A DNA stretch of 64,000 nt from contig NZ_CM002917.1 in the NCBI RefSeq assembly GCF_000154705.2, forward strand, positions 576,461-640,460. The letters run 5' to 3'. Each line of letters begins with the position of its first letter. Within the stretch, counting starts at the first letter, position 1. The stretch comes from Hoeflea phototrophica DFL-43 (GTDB taxonomy: Bacteria; Pseudomonadota; Alphaproteobacteria; Rhizobiales; Rhizobiaceae). Of this stretch, positions 36,331-46,035 are shown one piece after another. The position numbers were made by a program, and so were the translations under genes. Below the pieces are notes generated by a model, which was not told the DNA's origin, searched no databases, and was given only the letters and a program-made list of their open reading frames with translations.

Positions 36331-39300
36331 ATGAACGGATCGCGATCATATTCAAACCGGAACAGTGTCGGTGACACGTCTCTGGATGCCCTCAATCGCA
36401 CGATTGAAGGGTTGGAAGCGCGAATTGAAGGCATGCTTGGTCGCGGCGCGGGTGCGGGAACTGCTCACCAATCCGGAGCTAACCCTGCCTACGGCGCCGG
36501 ATCTGGCCTGATCGATGGCATTCGCGCACGTCAGCGCGCGCTCCAGGATGTTCCGCGCGGCAATGGCCGCCAGGCTTCTCAGGCCGCTGCGCAGCGCGGC
36601 CCCGTTCAGCAATCAGCATCTGCACCGCGTCCCGCGCCCACCTCCGAACTCAGCGAGACCTTGCTTCGTGAAATGGTCGCTCTGCGCAATGAAATGACCG
36701 GCTTGCGCAAAGACGCCCGCGATCAGGCCTTTCCGGACGACTTGCGCCGGGATCTCGCAGGAATTTCAGCTTCGATCGATGCTCTGGGCTCGCAGGCTTC
36801 AGGCACCGATTCGCTGCGGCTTGAGCTCGATTCCATGCGTTCGATGATTGACCGGCTTGCCCGCGAAGAAAGCGTCCAGGCGCTGGAGAACCGCTGGCAG
36901 ACGATGGAGGATCAGGTTTCCGCGCTCGATGTCGGTGGCTTTCGCGAGGAACTGGTCAATCTCGCCTACCGCGTAGATGACATTCGGGCAGCGCTGTCCA
37001 CGCGGCCGGAAACGGCCCAGGTTCAGGCCATCGAAAACAAGATCAGCGAACTGGCCGCCGCGATCGAAGCTATGTCGCAGCAAACCGGCGTTGGCGATCC
37101 CCAGCTTCCGCGCCAGCTCGATCAGCTGGGCATGCGTCTTGATGAAATCACCCGTGCCATCGCTGCAATTCCCGCACCGATGAAGCCAGAAATGGACAAT
37201 GCTCCGTTCGACCGTCTTGAGGCCCGTCTTGCATCGGTGTCTCAAAAGATCGACCAGCTTGAGCCGGGGGCCGGCTCCGGTGGTGCAGATATTGGCGCAC
37301 GGATCGAAAGCCTGGCCGCCCGTGTGGCCCAGCTCGCCGATGAGGAAGCCGTCGCCCGCCTCGATGCCCGGATTGAACGTCTTCAGAGCCTGCTGGAAAG
37401 CGGCGCGCAAAACCATGCCATGCCAGAGCTGTCGAGCCACCTCGCCGATATCTCGGGCAAGATCGAGGCGCTTGACACGCGCGGCATCGACCAGTCTCTG
37501 CTCACACGGCTCGACCAGTTGACTGCCCAGATCGACAACCTGTCCTTGAGCCAGCCGCAGGCAGCCGGCGTGCCGGACGCCGTTATCGGTCGCCTTGAGG
37601 CGTTGATCGGTCGCGCCGAGCAATCGGAATCGCGCAACATCGATCCACTGCCAGGCCTGGAAACGCTCGACGCCAGGCTTGCCGAGATCGCTGCTCGACT
37701 GCAGCAGGCGGAGGTCAATGCTGCTGGTCATGCCATGCATCCTTCCGGCGGGCTTGAAAACGTTGAGGCACAGTTGGCGGAGATATCCGCGCGCCTTGAC
37801 CGGTCGATGGAAGTTGCACCAGTGGCGATCCCCGGCATCGAAAACCTCGAGGCACGCCTTGCTGACATCGCCAACCGTCTCGATATGTCGAGCGCGGGCC
37901 ATTCAGGGCCTGGTGACGACGCGTTGCGTGGTCTGGAGGACCAGATCGCAAACCTGTCCCGGCTTGTCAGCTCCGCGCCGCAATCAGCCGCATCCAGCGC
38001 CTTCGATGAGCGTTTCGCCTCTATCGAGGAGCATTTGGCAACCAGCGACGAGTTCATCGTCGAAGCTGCCCGGCAGGCCGCTGAAGCGGCTGTGAGCGCG
38101 TATTCGGGCCAGCCCGGGAGCGCCCAGTCGCCTGAGACGATCGCCAACATAGAGGTCATCACCGCTCTGGCAGACGACCTCAAGGCGCTTGAGGGGATCA
38201 GCCGCAAGAGCGACGACCGCACCATGCGGGCATTCGAAGCGGTACAGGAAACGCTGCTCAAGATCGCCGGCCGCTTGGAAAAACTCGATTCGCTTCCGAC
38301 ATCGGTCCGTTCAGCAGGTCTGGGCGAAATGCGTGAGGCTGTGGCCGATGCACGGTCGAGCGTTGAAGCGTCGATGCCCGGCCTCTCAGAGAATGCCATG
38401 CAGCGGCATTCGGATCCCGTGGAGCATGCTGCGCCCCGCAGCGAAGCGCCTGCGCGTCCATCCCAGCAGTCGCCCTCCGAAGCTGCCGCTCTTGCTGCTG
38501 CCTACGCCGTAAGCGAGGCCGCCGATGCCCAGGACGATGACGCGGCAGGCAGCGACCAGAAATCCTTTCTCTCTGGCTTGGCGGCGCGCATACGCCCAGG
38601 CAAGCAGCCAGCCAAAACGGTCACCGAGCCGCAATTCGCTGAAAACGATTCCCCGTCGCTCGATCCCGCGATGGACATTGATCCGGAAACCGCCAACATG
38701 CCGCTTGAGCCGGGTTCAGGCGCACCGGATATCAACCGGATCCTGAAAAAGGTTCGTGAGGCCCAGGCTGCCGAACGTCAACGCGGCGGTGCTGGAGAAG
38801 ACGGATCTGACAAGGCGGACTTCCTGGCCTCTGCGCGCCGTGCGGCAATGGCCGCTGCGGCTGAAGTGGAGACCATTGGCAAAAGCCGGGCCGGTAAGAA
38901 GGGTGGCCTCATGTCCGTCCTGAAATCGCGCCGCCGCCCGATTCTGATGGCTGCCGGTGCGGTCCTGCTTGCAGTCATGTCCTATCCGCTTATCACTGGC
39001 TTCCTGTCGGGTGGCGGCAAGGATGTGGCAGTTACCGAACCGGCCATCATTGAGCCTGCTGCGCCGGTTGAGACATCCGATGCCCCTGTGGCGAACGAAA
39101 CCGGTCTGGCCGACCTTCAGGCATCCCAAGAGGTGGCTGAAACCAGGCTTCCCGAGGTCCGGGTGATCGAGCCTGCTCCCCAGGGGGCGGAGACGGACGA
39201 TCTGCCAAATGTGACTTCGCTTGAGGAGACCGCAGCAATTGGCCCTGCGGCAGTGGCGCAGGATGCTGTTTCGAATACCGAGATCCCCGCCCAAAGCGAG

Positions 39301-40179
39301 GAATCATCAGCCCTGATCGCAGAGCTCGATGCGCTTCCTGAGGGGGCGGCCCCGGCCGCGCTCAAGGCTGCAGCGGCTGCGTCAAACCCCCTCGCATTTT
39401 ATGAAATCGGAGCACGCTTCACCGAAGGCCGGGATGTGACCGTCGATCTTGAAAGGGCGGCCAGCTGGTATCAGCGTGCTGCCGATCTGGGCCATGCGCC
39501 GTCGCAATACCGTCTCGCAAACCTTTATGAGAAGGGCAGCGGGGTCGAGCGCGATCTCTCCATCGCCAAGAAGTGGTACCAGATGGCCGCTGAGCTGGGC
39601 AATGCCAGCGCCATGCACAATCTGGCTGTGCTCTATGCAACTGCAGGCCCCGCACCGGATTTCACCAACGCTGCGGAATGGTTTGAACGCGGCGCCGAGA
39701 TCGGTGTGCGTGACAGCCAGGTCAACCTCGCCATTCTCTATGCCCGCGGTGACGGTGTAACCCGTGATCTCGTGCAGTCCTACAAGTGGTTCGCCATTGC
39801 CGCCAATGACGGTGACAAGGATGCAGGCGTCAAGCGTGACGAAGTCTTCAATGCCCTCCGGCCCGAACAGGCCGAAGCCGCGCGCGAAGCCGTTGCCAAC
39901 TGGACTGCACAGCCGATCAACGCCGAAGCCAATGCGGTCGAGATCCCTGCGGCATGGGGCGGAGACAGCACCGAAACCGCTTCTGTGGACATGGGCAAGG
40001 CGATCCGAAACATCCAGGCAATCCTCAACAACAATGGCTTCGATGCCGGCGCGCCCGATGGTGTCATGGGCAAGCGAACGGTCGCAGCGATCAAGGCGTT
40101 CCAGTCTTCGATCGGCATGGAGCCGACCGGTGAGATTGACGACCGGCTGGTCAAGGAATTGCTCGAGCGAAACGGTTGA
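36331..40179 (+). CDS. podJ: PodJ-like polar localization factor (coiled coil, TM, SEL1 repeats, peptidoglycan-binding)
   Basis: A bitopic protein of 1282 residues. The cytoplasmic N-terminal part (to about 865) is mostly coiled coil made of repeated segments like LEARLADIANRLD, with acidic/alanine-rich linkers. One membrane helix lies near 869-892. The periplasmic part has an acidic proline-rich linker, SEL1 repeats from about 1019 to 1167 (LERAASWYQRAADLGHAPSQ, SIAKKWYQMAAELGNASAM) and a C-terminal PG_binding_1 domain (about 1222-1280, GVMGKRTVAAIKAFQ). This architecture matches PodJ of Caulobacter and rhizobia, which organises the old or new pole. The ATG at 36331 follows GGAAG; an upstream TTG is less likely. 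Confidence 0.88.
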   Translation: MNGSRSYSNRNSVGDTSLDALNRTIEGLEARIEGMLGRGAGAGTAHQSGANPAYGAGSGLIDGIRARQRALQDVPRGNGRQASQAAAQRGPVQQSASAPRPAPTSELSETLLREMVALRNEMTGLRKDARDQAFPDDLRRDLAGISASIDALGSQASGTDSLRLELDSMRSMIDRLAREESVQALENRWQTMEDQVSALDVGGFREELVNLAYRVDDIRAALSTRPETAQVQAIENKISELAAAIEAMSQQTGVGDPQLPRQLDQLGMRLDEITRAIAAIPAPMKPEMDNAPFDRLEARLASVSQKIDQLEPGAGSGGADIGARIESLAARVAQLADEEAVARLDARIERLQSLLESGAQNHAMPELSSHLADISGKIEALDTRGIDQSLLTRLDQLTAQIDNLSLSQPQAAGVPDAVIGRLEALIGRAEQSESRNIDPLPGLETLDARLAEIAARLQQAEVNAAGHAMHPSGGLENVEAQLAEISARLDRSMEVAPVAIPGIENLEARLADIANRLDMSSAGHSGPGDDALRGLEDQIANLSRLVSSAPQSAASSAFDERFASIEEHLATSDEFIVEAARQAAEAAVSAYSGQPGSAQSPETIANIEVITALADDLKALEGISRKSDDRTMRAFEAVQETLLKIAGRLEKLDSLPTSVRSAGLGEMREAVADARSSVEASMPGLSENAMQRHSDPVEHAAPRSEAPARPSQQSPSEAAALAAAYAVSEAADAQDDDAAGSDQKSFLSGLAARIRPGKQPAKTVTEPQFAENDSPSLDPAMDIDPETANMPLEPGSGAPDINRILKKVREAQAAERQRGGAGEDGSDKADFLASARRAAMAAAAEVETIGKSRAGKKGGLMSVLKSRRRPILMAAGAVLLAVMSYPLITGFLSGGGKDVAVTEPAIIEPAAPVETSDAPVANETGLADLQASQEVAETRLPEVRVIEPAPQGAETDDLPNVTSLEETAAIGPAAVAQDAVSNTEIPAQSEESSALIAELDALPEGAAPAALKAAAAASNPLAFYEIGARFTEGRDVTVDLERAASWYQRAADLGHAPSQYRLANLYEKGSGVERDLSIAKKWYQMAAELGNASAMHNLAVLYATAGPAPDFTNAAEWFERGAEIGVRDSQVNLAILYARGDGVTRDLVQSYKWFAIAANDGDKDAGVKRDEVFNALRPEQAEAAREAVANWTAQPINAEANAVEIPAAWGGDSTETASVDMGKAIRNIQAILNNNGFDAGAPDGVMGKRTVAAIKAFQSSIGMEPTGEIDDRLVKELLERNG

Positions 40180-40455
40180 CAAGCAGGTCGGGCGCTGTCC
40201 GGCCTGGCAATATCTGCCCGACCAAAGTGGATCTGATCTGAACGCACGTTCACGGATACAGTCGCCGTCAGATAAGATGCGCTTTTCGCTGGCATTTTTG
40301 CAAGATGAGGCATAGGCGCAACGGCAATGCATCAATGGCTGCATTTTGCGCTGCTCGTCATTTGACTTGCACGAACGAAACGCGCAAAACCGTCTTGATC
40401 GGGTGCATCCCGGTCTTGAACCCATTTCCCAGCCATTGACGCCCGGGGGCGCAAG

Positions 40456-41382
40456 GTGACCATCTACCTGCCGATCGCTGAACTGTCGGTGAATGTCTTC
40501 GTCATCCTCGGGATGGGCGCAGCGGTTGGATTCCTGTCGGGTATGTTTGGCGTTGGCGGCGGCTTTCTGATCACGCCGCTTTTGATCTTCTACAACATTC
40601 CCCCCGCCGTTGCGGTTGCTACCGGCGCAAACCAGGTCGTCGCTTCATCGATTTCGGGAGCTCTTGCGCATTTCAGGCGCGGCTCGCTCGATATCAAGCT
40701 TGGCCTTGTGCTTCTGATTGGCGGTCTGGGCGGCGCAACCGTCGGCATACAGATCTTCACCCTGTTGCGGCAGCTGGGGCAGCTAGATCTGATCATCTCG
40801 CTGCTCTATGTGGTGTTTCTCGGATCTGTCGGCGGTCTGATGCTGTGGGAGAGCGTCAACTCCATGCGCCGCGCGGCCAACAACAATCCGGTTCCGTTGC
40901 GCAAGCCCGGCCAGCACAACTGGGTGCACCGGCTGCCTTTCAAGATGCGCTTCAAGCGCTCCAAGATCTATCTGAGCATCATCCCTGTGATCGCTCTGGG
41001 CTTTGCGATCGGCATTCTCACATCGGTGATGGGCGTTGGCGGCGGGTTCATCATGGTTCCGGCGATGATCTATCTGCTGCGCATCCCAACCAATGTCGTG
41101 ATCGGCACATCGCTGTTTCAGATCATATTCGTCACCGCGTTTACGACGGTGGTGCAGGCGACCACCAACTATACGGTCGATATCGTGCTGGCCTGGCTGT
41201 TGATGATCGCCGGCGTGATCGGGGCGCAATACGGCGTTCGAGTCGGCCAGAAAATGCGCGGCGAGCAATTGCGCGCAGGCCTTGCACTTCTGGTTCTCGC
41301 GGTTGGGATCCGCCTGGGCATCGGGCTTGTCCTGCCGCCTGACGAAATCTATTCGGTTGTCAGCGGGAGCTCGGGATTCTGA
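40456..41382 (+). CDS. TauE/SafE family anion exporter
   Basis: Integral membrane protein of 308 residues, about eight helices. Two copies of the family motif are present: GFLSGMFGVGGGFLITPLL and GILTSVMGVGGGFIMVPAM. Such proteins export sulfite, sulfoacetate or other organic anions. The start is GTG preceded by a G-rich stretch. The stop overlaps the start of the next gene by one base (TGATG), so both act together. Confidence 0.9.
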   Translation: MTIYLPIAELSVNVFVILGMGAAVGFLSGMFGVGGGFLITPLLIFYNIPPAVAVATGANQVVASSISGALAHFRRGSLDIKLGLVLLIGGLGGATVGIQIFTLLRQLGQLDLIISLLYVVFLGSVGGLMLWESVNSMRRAANNNPVPLRKPGQHNWVHRLPFKMRFKRSKIYLSIIPVIALGFAIGILTSVMGVGGGFIMVPAMIYLLRIPTNVVIGTSLFQIIFVTAFTTVVQATTNYTVDIVLAWLLMIAGVIGAQYGVRVGQKMRGEQLRAGLALLVLAVGIRLGIGLVLPPDEIYSVVSGSSGF

Positions 41383-42218
41383 TGCGCGCCCTCCTGTCAA
41401 TGTCCCTGTTGCTGATGTCGATTGCGCTGCTGCCGATCGCGTTGCTGACGGGCACGCGCCCGGCCGCGGCACAGATTTCCGATCCGACCGTCTCGATCAA
41501 CGACAAATTTGTCGAGCGGATTGATATCGGCATTTCCACCAACGAGATCGCCATTGCGTCAGATTTCTCCGGCGCCGACATTACGGTTTTCGGTGCCATC
41601 GATCGGGCCGACGAGCTGCTGCTGTCGACCTTCGCCTATGATGTCGTGGTGGCGCTTGAGGGGCCGCGCAAATCGACCACCGTGCGCCGCAAAGAACGCG
41701 TTGCCGGAATCTGGATCAACCGCCATTCGATCCGGTTTGAGCCGATCCCTGCATCCTACTCGATGTCGAGTACCAGACCTTTGGCCGACATCGCCAACTT
41801 GTTGGAGCTCTCGGCGCGCGACATCGGCATAGCCAATCTGCGCCTCATCCCGAGTGGCAATATAGGTGATGGATCACGGCTGACTGATTTTCGAGATGCG
41901 TTGCGCCGTATCAAGCAAACCAGCGGCCTCTACCAGCGTGATCCCACTGGCGTCCAATTTATCTCCAAGGCGCTGTTCAAGGCCTCCGTGCGGCTTCCGG
42001 CGAGCATTCCGATCGGCCAGCACCGGGTGCGTGCCGTGCTCTACAAAAATGGCGAATTCGTCATGGAGAAAATGATCCCGCTTAGGGTCGTCAAGACCGG
42101 TCTGGAGCAGTTCATTTTCAACCTGGCCCATACCCATTCCTTCATCTACGGTCTGATCGCGGTGCTGATCGCCACCCTGACGGGATGGCTTGGAAGCTTG
42201 ATTTTCCGCAAGGACTGA
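41382..42218 (+). CDS. TIGR02186-type / Alph_Pro_TM family protein, periplasmic with C-terminal anchor
   Basis: A 278-residue protein of the alphaproteobacterial family usually encoded next to a TauE/SafE exporter. It begins with a signal peptide (LLSMSLLLMSIALLPIALL, then AAAQ), followed by a beta-rich periplasmic domain with SISTNEIAIASDFSGADITVFGA-like sequence, and ends in one membrane helix (FIYGLIAVLIATLTGWLGSLIF). It probably partners the exporter upstream. The molecular function is unknown. Confidence 0.82.
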   Translation: MRALLSMSLLLMSIALLPIALLTGTRPAAAQISDPTVSINDKFVERIDIGISTNEIAIASDFSGADITVFGAIDRADELLLSTFAYDVVVALEGPRKSTTVRRKERVAGIWINRHSIRFEPIPASYSMSSTRPLADIANLLELSARDIGIANLRLIPSGNIGDGSRLTDFRDALRRIKQTSGLYQRDPTGVQFISKALFKASVRLPASIPIGQHRVRAVLYKNGEFVMEKMIPLRVVKTGLEQFIFNLAHTHSFIYGLIAVLIATLTGWLGSLIFRKD

Positions 42219-42231
42219 ACAGGCGGTTTTG

Positions 42232-42687
42232 ATGACACAAGACGTGCACCAGACTCGCGCCATCGCCACCGCCTGGTTCCTGGCAGGTCTCGGCGCGGTA
42301 CCCTTTGTCGCGATGGCGCTGGGCCAGGCCATCATGCCCGGTTCTGCAAATGCGCATCTGGGCGGCGATCAGGCATTTCTTGGCTATGGCGCGGTGATCC
42401 TGTCATTCATGGGCGGCGTGCGCTGGGGCGCGGCACTTGCGCCATCTGCAGCCCCGACATCCGCCGAGACCATGATCCTGAGCGTCGCGCCATCTTTGGC
42501 AGGCTGGTTGGCGCTGTTGATCGACAGGCCCTGGTCGCTGCTGCTGCTGCTTGCCGGATTTGGCCTTCAGGGAGCCTGGGATGTCGCAAGCGCGCGCAGT
42601 GGTGCCTTGCAGGCATGGTTCGGAAAGCTGCGTCTGGTCATCAGCACCATCGTTGCTGGATCAATTCTGATTGTGCTGGTTTTCTGA
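42232..42687 (+). CDS. DUF3429 membrane protein
   Basis: A 151-residue protein with four to five hydrophobic segments and the DUF3429 core FLGYGAVILSFMGGVRWGAAL. Function unknown. It follows the Alph_Pro_TM gene by 13 bases and seems to be in the same transcript. A TTG just before the ATG would add one residue; the ATG is preferred. Confidence 0.82.
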   Translation: MTQDVHQTRAIATAWFLAGLGAVPFVAMALGQAIMPGSANAHLGGDQAFLGYGAVILSFMGGVRWGAALAPSAAPTSAETMILSVAPSLAGWLALLIDRPWSLLLLLAGFGLQGAWDVASARSGALQAWFGKLRLVISTIVAGSILIVLVF

Positions 42688-42697
42688 TCTGTAAGGT

Positions 42698-43426
42698 TCA
42701 GCCATTCATGCGGCTGAAGGCAACGGAATAGATCCGCTCCCGTCCGAGCAGATGCGCGACCAGCTCGCTCGGCTCGAACAGCCCGCGCATCGCCGGATGG
42801 CGCAATTCCAGCCCGCCCGTCGTCGCGCCGAAGGCCGGCATCAACAACCGCTTGCCGTCGCTTGCAAAACAGGCGCGACGTACCGCCTTGCCGCGCCGCA
42901 CCACCCGTGCCGCCGGATGCAGGTGCCCGGCGATTTCGCCGTAACAGGCGCCGGAGGTCGGCTCATGCCGGAACACCAGGGTTTCCAGATGCAGCTGCTG
43001 AACCCAGGCGCCCTCAAGCCCGACCGGGCGGTCGGGGTCGTGATTGCCTTCGATCCAGGTCCACTCGCGCCCCTGCTGCAGCCCCTTGAGCGTGTCACGA
43101 TAGGCCTCCGGCAGGAACTGCGAGCCGGCCCGGTCGTGGAAACTGTCGCCCAGGCTGATCACCATGCGCGGATTGTAACGGGCAACCAGCCCGGCAAGAC
43201 GGTTGAGTGTCGCCACCGTGTCATAGGGCGGCAGCATCATGCCCCGGCGGGCAAAGGCCGCGCCTTTTTCCAGATGCAGATCGGAAACCACCAGCACGCT
43301 GCTGTCGGGCATGAACATCACGCCGGCGCAGTCGCAGATCACGGCGGTGCCGTTGACCTCGATCTCCACTGTTGCAGGCGTGGGCGCCTCGCTCCGGGAT
43401 GTCAGCGCCGCGTTTGCGCCCTGCAT
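42698..43426 (-). CDS. pdeM: Ligase-associated DNA damage response endonuclease PdeM
   Basis: Metallophosphoesterase of 242 residues with all metal-binding motifs: VSDLHLEKG, SLGDSFHD, WIEGNHD and AGHLHP. It belongs to the four-protein ligase-associated repair set with the helicase, exonuclease and ATP-dependent ligase found nearby. The frame could start at TTG inside the helicase stop, but GAGGA in that overlap lies about nine bases before the ATG at 43426. It is co-transcribed with the helicase. Confidence 0.9.
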   Translation of the reverse strand: MQGANAALTSRSEAPTPATVEIEVNGTAVICDCAGVMFMPDSSVLVVSDLHLEKGAAFARRGMMLPPYDTVATLNRLAGLVARYNPRMVISLGDSFHDRAGSQFLPEAYRDTLKGLQQGREWTWIEGNHDPDRPVGLEGAWVQQLHLETLVFRHEPTSGACYGEIAGHLHPAARVVRRGKAVRRACFASDGKRLLMPAFGATTGGLELRHPAMRGLFEPSELVAHLLGRERIYSVAFSRMNG

Positions 43427-43437
43427 GTCTGCGTTCC

Positions 43438-46005
43438 TCAATTGCCGCCACGAGCCTCGTCAAGAAGATCATCGGCGGCTTCGGCCAGAATGCTCTCATG
43501 GGCTTCGCCCACAACCGTTTCACGGCCGATTTCAAGCATGATGGGAACCGCTAGCGGTGAGATCCTGTCGAGTGCCCGATGCCGGATATGACCCTTGATT
43601 CGCTTGAGCATAGCGCCAAGCCGACGAATGTCCAAAAGCCCCGATGCCGCATCCGCACGCGTCGCCTGGAGCAGAATATGGTCGGGTTCATGGCTTCTGA
43701 GAACGTCGTAGATCAGGTCTGCCGACACCGTGACCTGACGTCCGGATTTCTCCTTTCCGGGGTGGCGCCGTTCGATCAGGCCGGAGATCACGGCGCAATT
43801 GCGAAACGTGCGCTTGAGCAGCCAGGATTCATCCAGCCAGGCATCGAGATCGTCGCCGAGCATGTCCTCATCAAACAGTGCGGCGGGATCGAGCCGCCCG
43901 CTGGCAATCATCGCGCCCATATCCTCAAGGCCCCAGATCGCCAGGGAATAATCCGTGGCGACGAAACCCAGTGGCCGGGCCCCGGTCCGTTCCAGTCGCC
44001 GCGTCAGCAACATGCCCAGCGTCTGATGCGCCATTCGTCCCTCGAAGGGATACAGCACCATGAAATAGCGCTCGGCCCGAGGGAAGGTTTCAATCAGCAG
44101 ATCATCGCGGCCGGGCAGTTGCGACACATCCTGCTGAATCCTGAGCCAGTCGGACACCTGATCGGGCAGGGCGGGCCACAGCGCGGGATCTGAAATCATG
44201 GTCCGGACCCGCTCGGCCAGATAAGTTGACAGCGGGAACTTGCCGCCGGCATAGGCAGGCACCTTCGGGTCCTGATTCCAGGCCTGGGAGACCAGGCACT
44301 CGTTTTCGCGAATGCCCTCGAAGCGAAGCACCTTGCCTGAAAACAGAAATGTGTCGCCCTGCGTCAGAGTTTCGAGAAAATACTCCTCCACCTGACCGAG
44401 CGGCGGCCCGCCGCGTCCTCCGGTCCGGCCGTTCTTGCGGCTGACCATGCGCACATTGAGCATCGGCGCCTCGACGATGGTGCCGATGTTGAGCCGGTAT
44501 TGCTGCGCCACCTGCGGGTTTGAAATCCGCCACAGCCCGTCGGCGCGTTTGCGGATGCGCGCGTAGCGGTCATAGCTCTTGAGAGCGTAGCCGCCCGTCG
44601 CCACAAACTCGATGATCTTCTCGAACCGCGCCCGGTCGAGCGAATGGTAGGGCTCGGCGCTGGTCACTTCCGCATACAGGTGATCCGCATCGAACGGACT
44701 CGCCGCCGCCATGCCCAGAACATGCTGGGCCAGCACATCAAGTGCGCCCGCACCTGCAGACGGCGTGTCCTGCGCACCAACATAATTGGCATCGATTGCC
44801 GCCTGACACTCGAGCACCTCGAAGCGGTTGGAAGGTGTCAGGATCGCCCGGCTCGGCTCATCCATGCGGTGGTTCGAGCGCCCGATCCGCTGCGCCAGCC
44901 GGCTCGCACCCTTGGGCGCACCGACATGTACAACCAGATCCACATCGCCCCAGTCGATGCCCAGATCCAGGGTCGAGGTTGCGACCACGGCACGGAGCTC
45001 ATTGCGTCCCATGGCAGCCTCCACCCGCCGGCGTTGAGCCGCATCGAGCGAGCCGTGATGCAGCGCGATCGGCAGACTGTCCTCGTTGATCCGCCAGAGC
45101 TCCTGGAATAGCAGTTCCGCCTGGCTTCTGGTGTTGACGAAAATCAGCGTGGTGCGATGGGTCTTGATCGTCTCGTACACATCCGGGATCGCATAACGCG
45201 CCGAATGCCCGGACCAGGGTATCCGGTCATTGGTTTCAAGAATGGTGATGATCGGGTTGGCCCCGCCCTCAACCTTGATCACCCCGGCATGGTTCGCTCT
45301 GCCACCCACCTGCGGTACCAGCCAGCGCTGCAGCTCTTCGGGGTCTGCCACCGTGGCGGAAAGACCAATCGTCTGCAGTCCCGGCGCCAGACGTCTCAAC
45401 CGCGCCAGCGCCAGTGACAAAAGGTGCCCGCGCTTGGAGGCCGATAGCGAATGCAACTCGTCGAAAATGACAAAGCGCAGATCCTTGAACAGCCGCTCCG
45501 CATGCTGGTTTGCGATCAGCAGTGACACCTGCTCGGGCGTTGTTAGCAGGACATCGGGAGGATCGGTGCGCTGGCGGGCGCGCTTGGATTGCGGCGTGTC
45601 TCCGGTACGGGTCTCGATCCGGATCGGCAGATCCATTTCCGCAACCGGACGGGCCAGGTTGCGCTCAATGTCGACGGCCAGGGCCTTGAGCGGAGAAATG
45701 TAAAGCGTGTGAAGCGACCGCCCGCCCGCTGCTCCGGGCTTCGATTTGCCGCGCGCGGCCATATCGGTCAGGCTTGGCAGGAACCCGGCCAGCGTCTTGC
45801 CTGCGCCGGTGGGCGCGATCAGCAGCATCGAGCGTCCCGCAGCAGTTTCCGCCAGCAGCTCCAGCTGATGCGCGCGCGGTTGCCATCCGCGGCTGGCAAA
45901 CCAGCTGACGAATGGCTCGGGAAGGTCAAAGCCGGGATGAGCGGCGAGGGGCTGGGAATCGGCTTTCACGACAACCAATCTAGTGCAGCGCAGGGATTGC
46001 ACCAA
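43438..46005 (-). CDS. Ligase-associated DNA damage response DEXH-box helicase (Lhr-like)
   Basis: Superfamily 2 helicase of 855 residues. Walker A APTGAGKT lies at 64-71, DEXH box FDELHSL near 180, and motif VI region RLAQRIGRSNHR is visible. The long C-terminal part holds the Lhr winged-helix/core region. It is the helicase of the ligase-associated repair cluster and sits upstream of pdeM. The ATG at 46005 is probable; a GTG about ten codons later is also possible. Confidence 0.91.
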   Translation of the reverse strand: MVQSLRCTRLVVVKADSQPLAAHPGFDLPEPFVSWFASRGWQPRAHQLELLAETAAGRSMLLIAPTGAGKTLAGFLPSLTDMAARGKSKPGAAGGRSLHTLYISPLKALAVDIERNLARPVAEMDLPIRIETRTGDTPQSKRARQRTDPPDVLLTTPEQVSLLIANQHAERLFKDLRFVIFDELHSLSASKRGHLLSLALARLRRLAPGLQTIGLSATVADPEELQRWLVPQVGGRANHAGVIKVEGGANPIITILETNDRIPWSGHSARYAIPDVYETIKTHRTTLIFVNTRSQAELLFQELWRINEDSLPIALHHGSLDAAQRRRVEAAMGRNELRAVVATSTLDLGIDWGDVDLVVHVGAPKGASRLAQRIGRSNHRMDEPSRAILTPSNRFEVLECQAAIDANYVGAQDTPSAGAGALDVLAQHVLGMAAASPFDADHLYAEVTSAEPYHSLDRARFEKIIEFVATGGYALKSYDRYARIRKRADGLWRISNPQVAQQYRLNIGTIVEAPMLNVRMVSRKNGRTGGRGGPPLGQVEEYFLETLTQGDTFLFSGKVLRFEGIRENECLVSQAWNQDPKVPAYAGGKFPLSTYLAERVRTMISDPALWPALPDQVSDWLRIQQDVSQLPGRDDLLIETFPRAERYFMVLYPFEGRMAHQTLGMLLTRRLERTGARPLGFVATDYSLAIWGLEDMGAMIASGRLDPAALFDEDMLGDDLDAWLDESWLLKRTFRNCAVISGLIERRHPGKEKSGRQVTVSADLIYDVLRSHEPDHILLQATRADAASGLLDIRRLGAMLKRIKGHIRHRALDRISPLAVPIMLEIGRETVVGEAHESILAEAADDLLDEARGGN

Positions 46006-46035
46006 GATGGCGGGTCAGGATCAGTGCTGGCCGCC

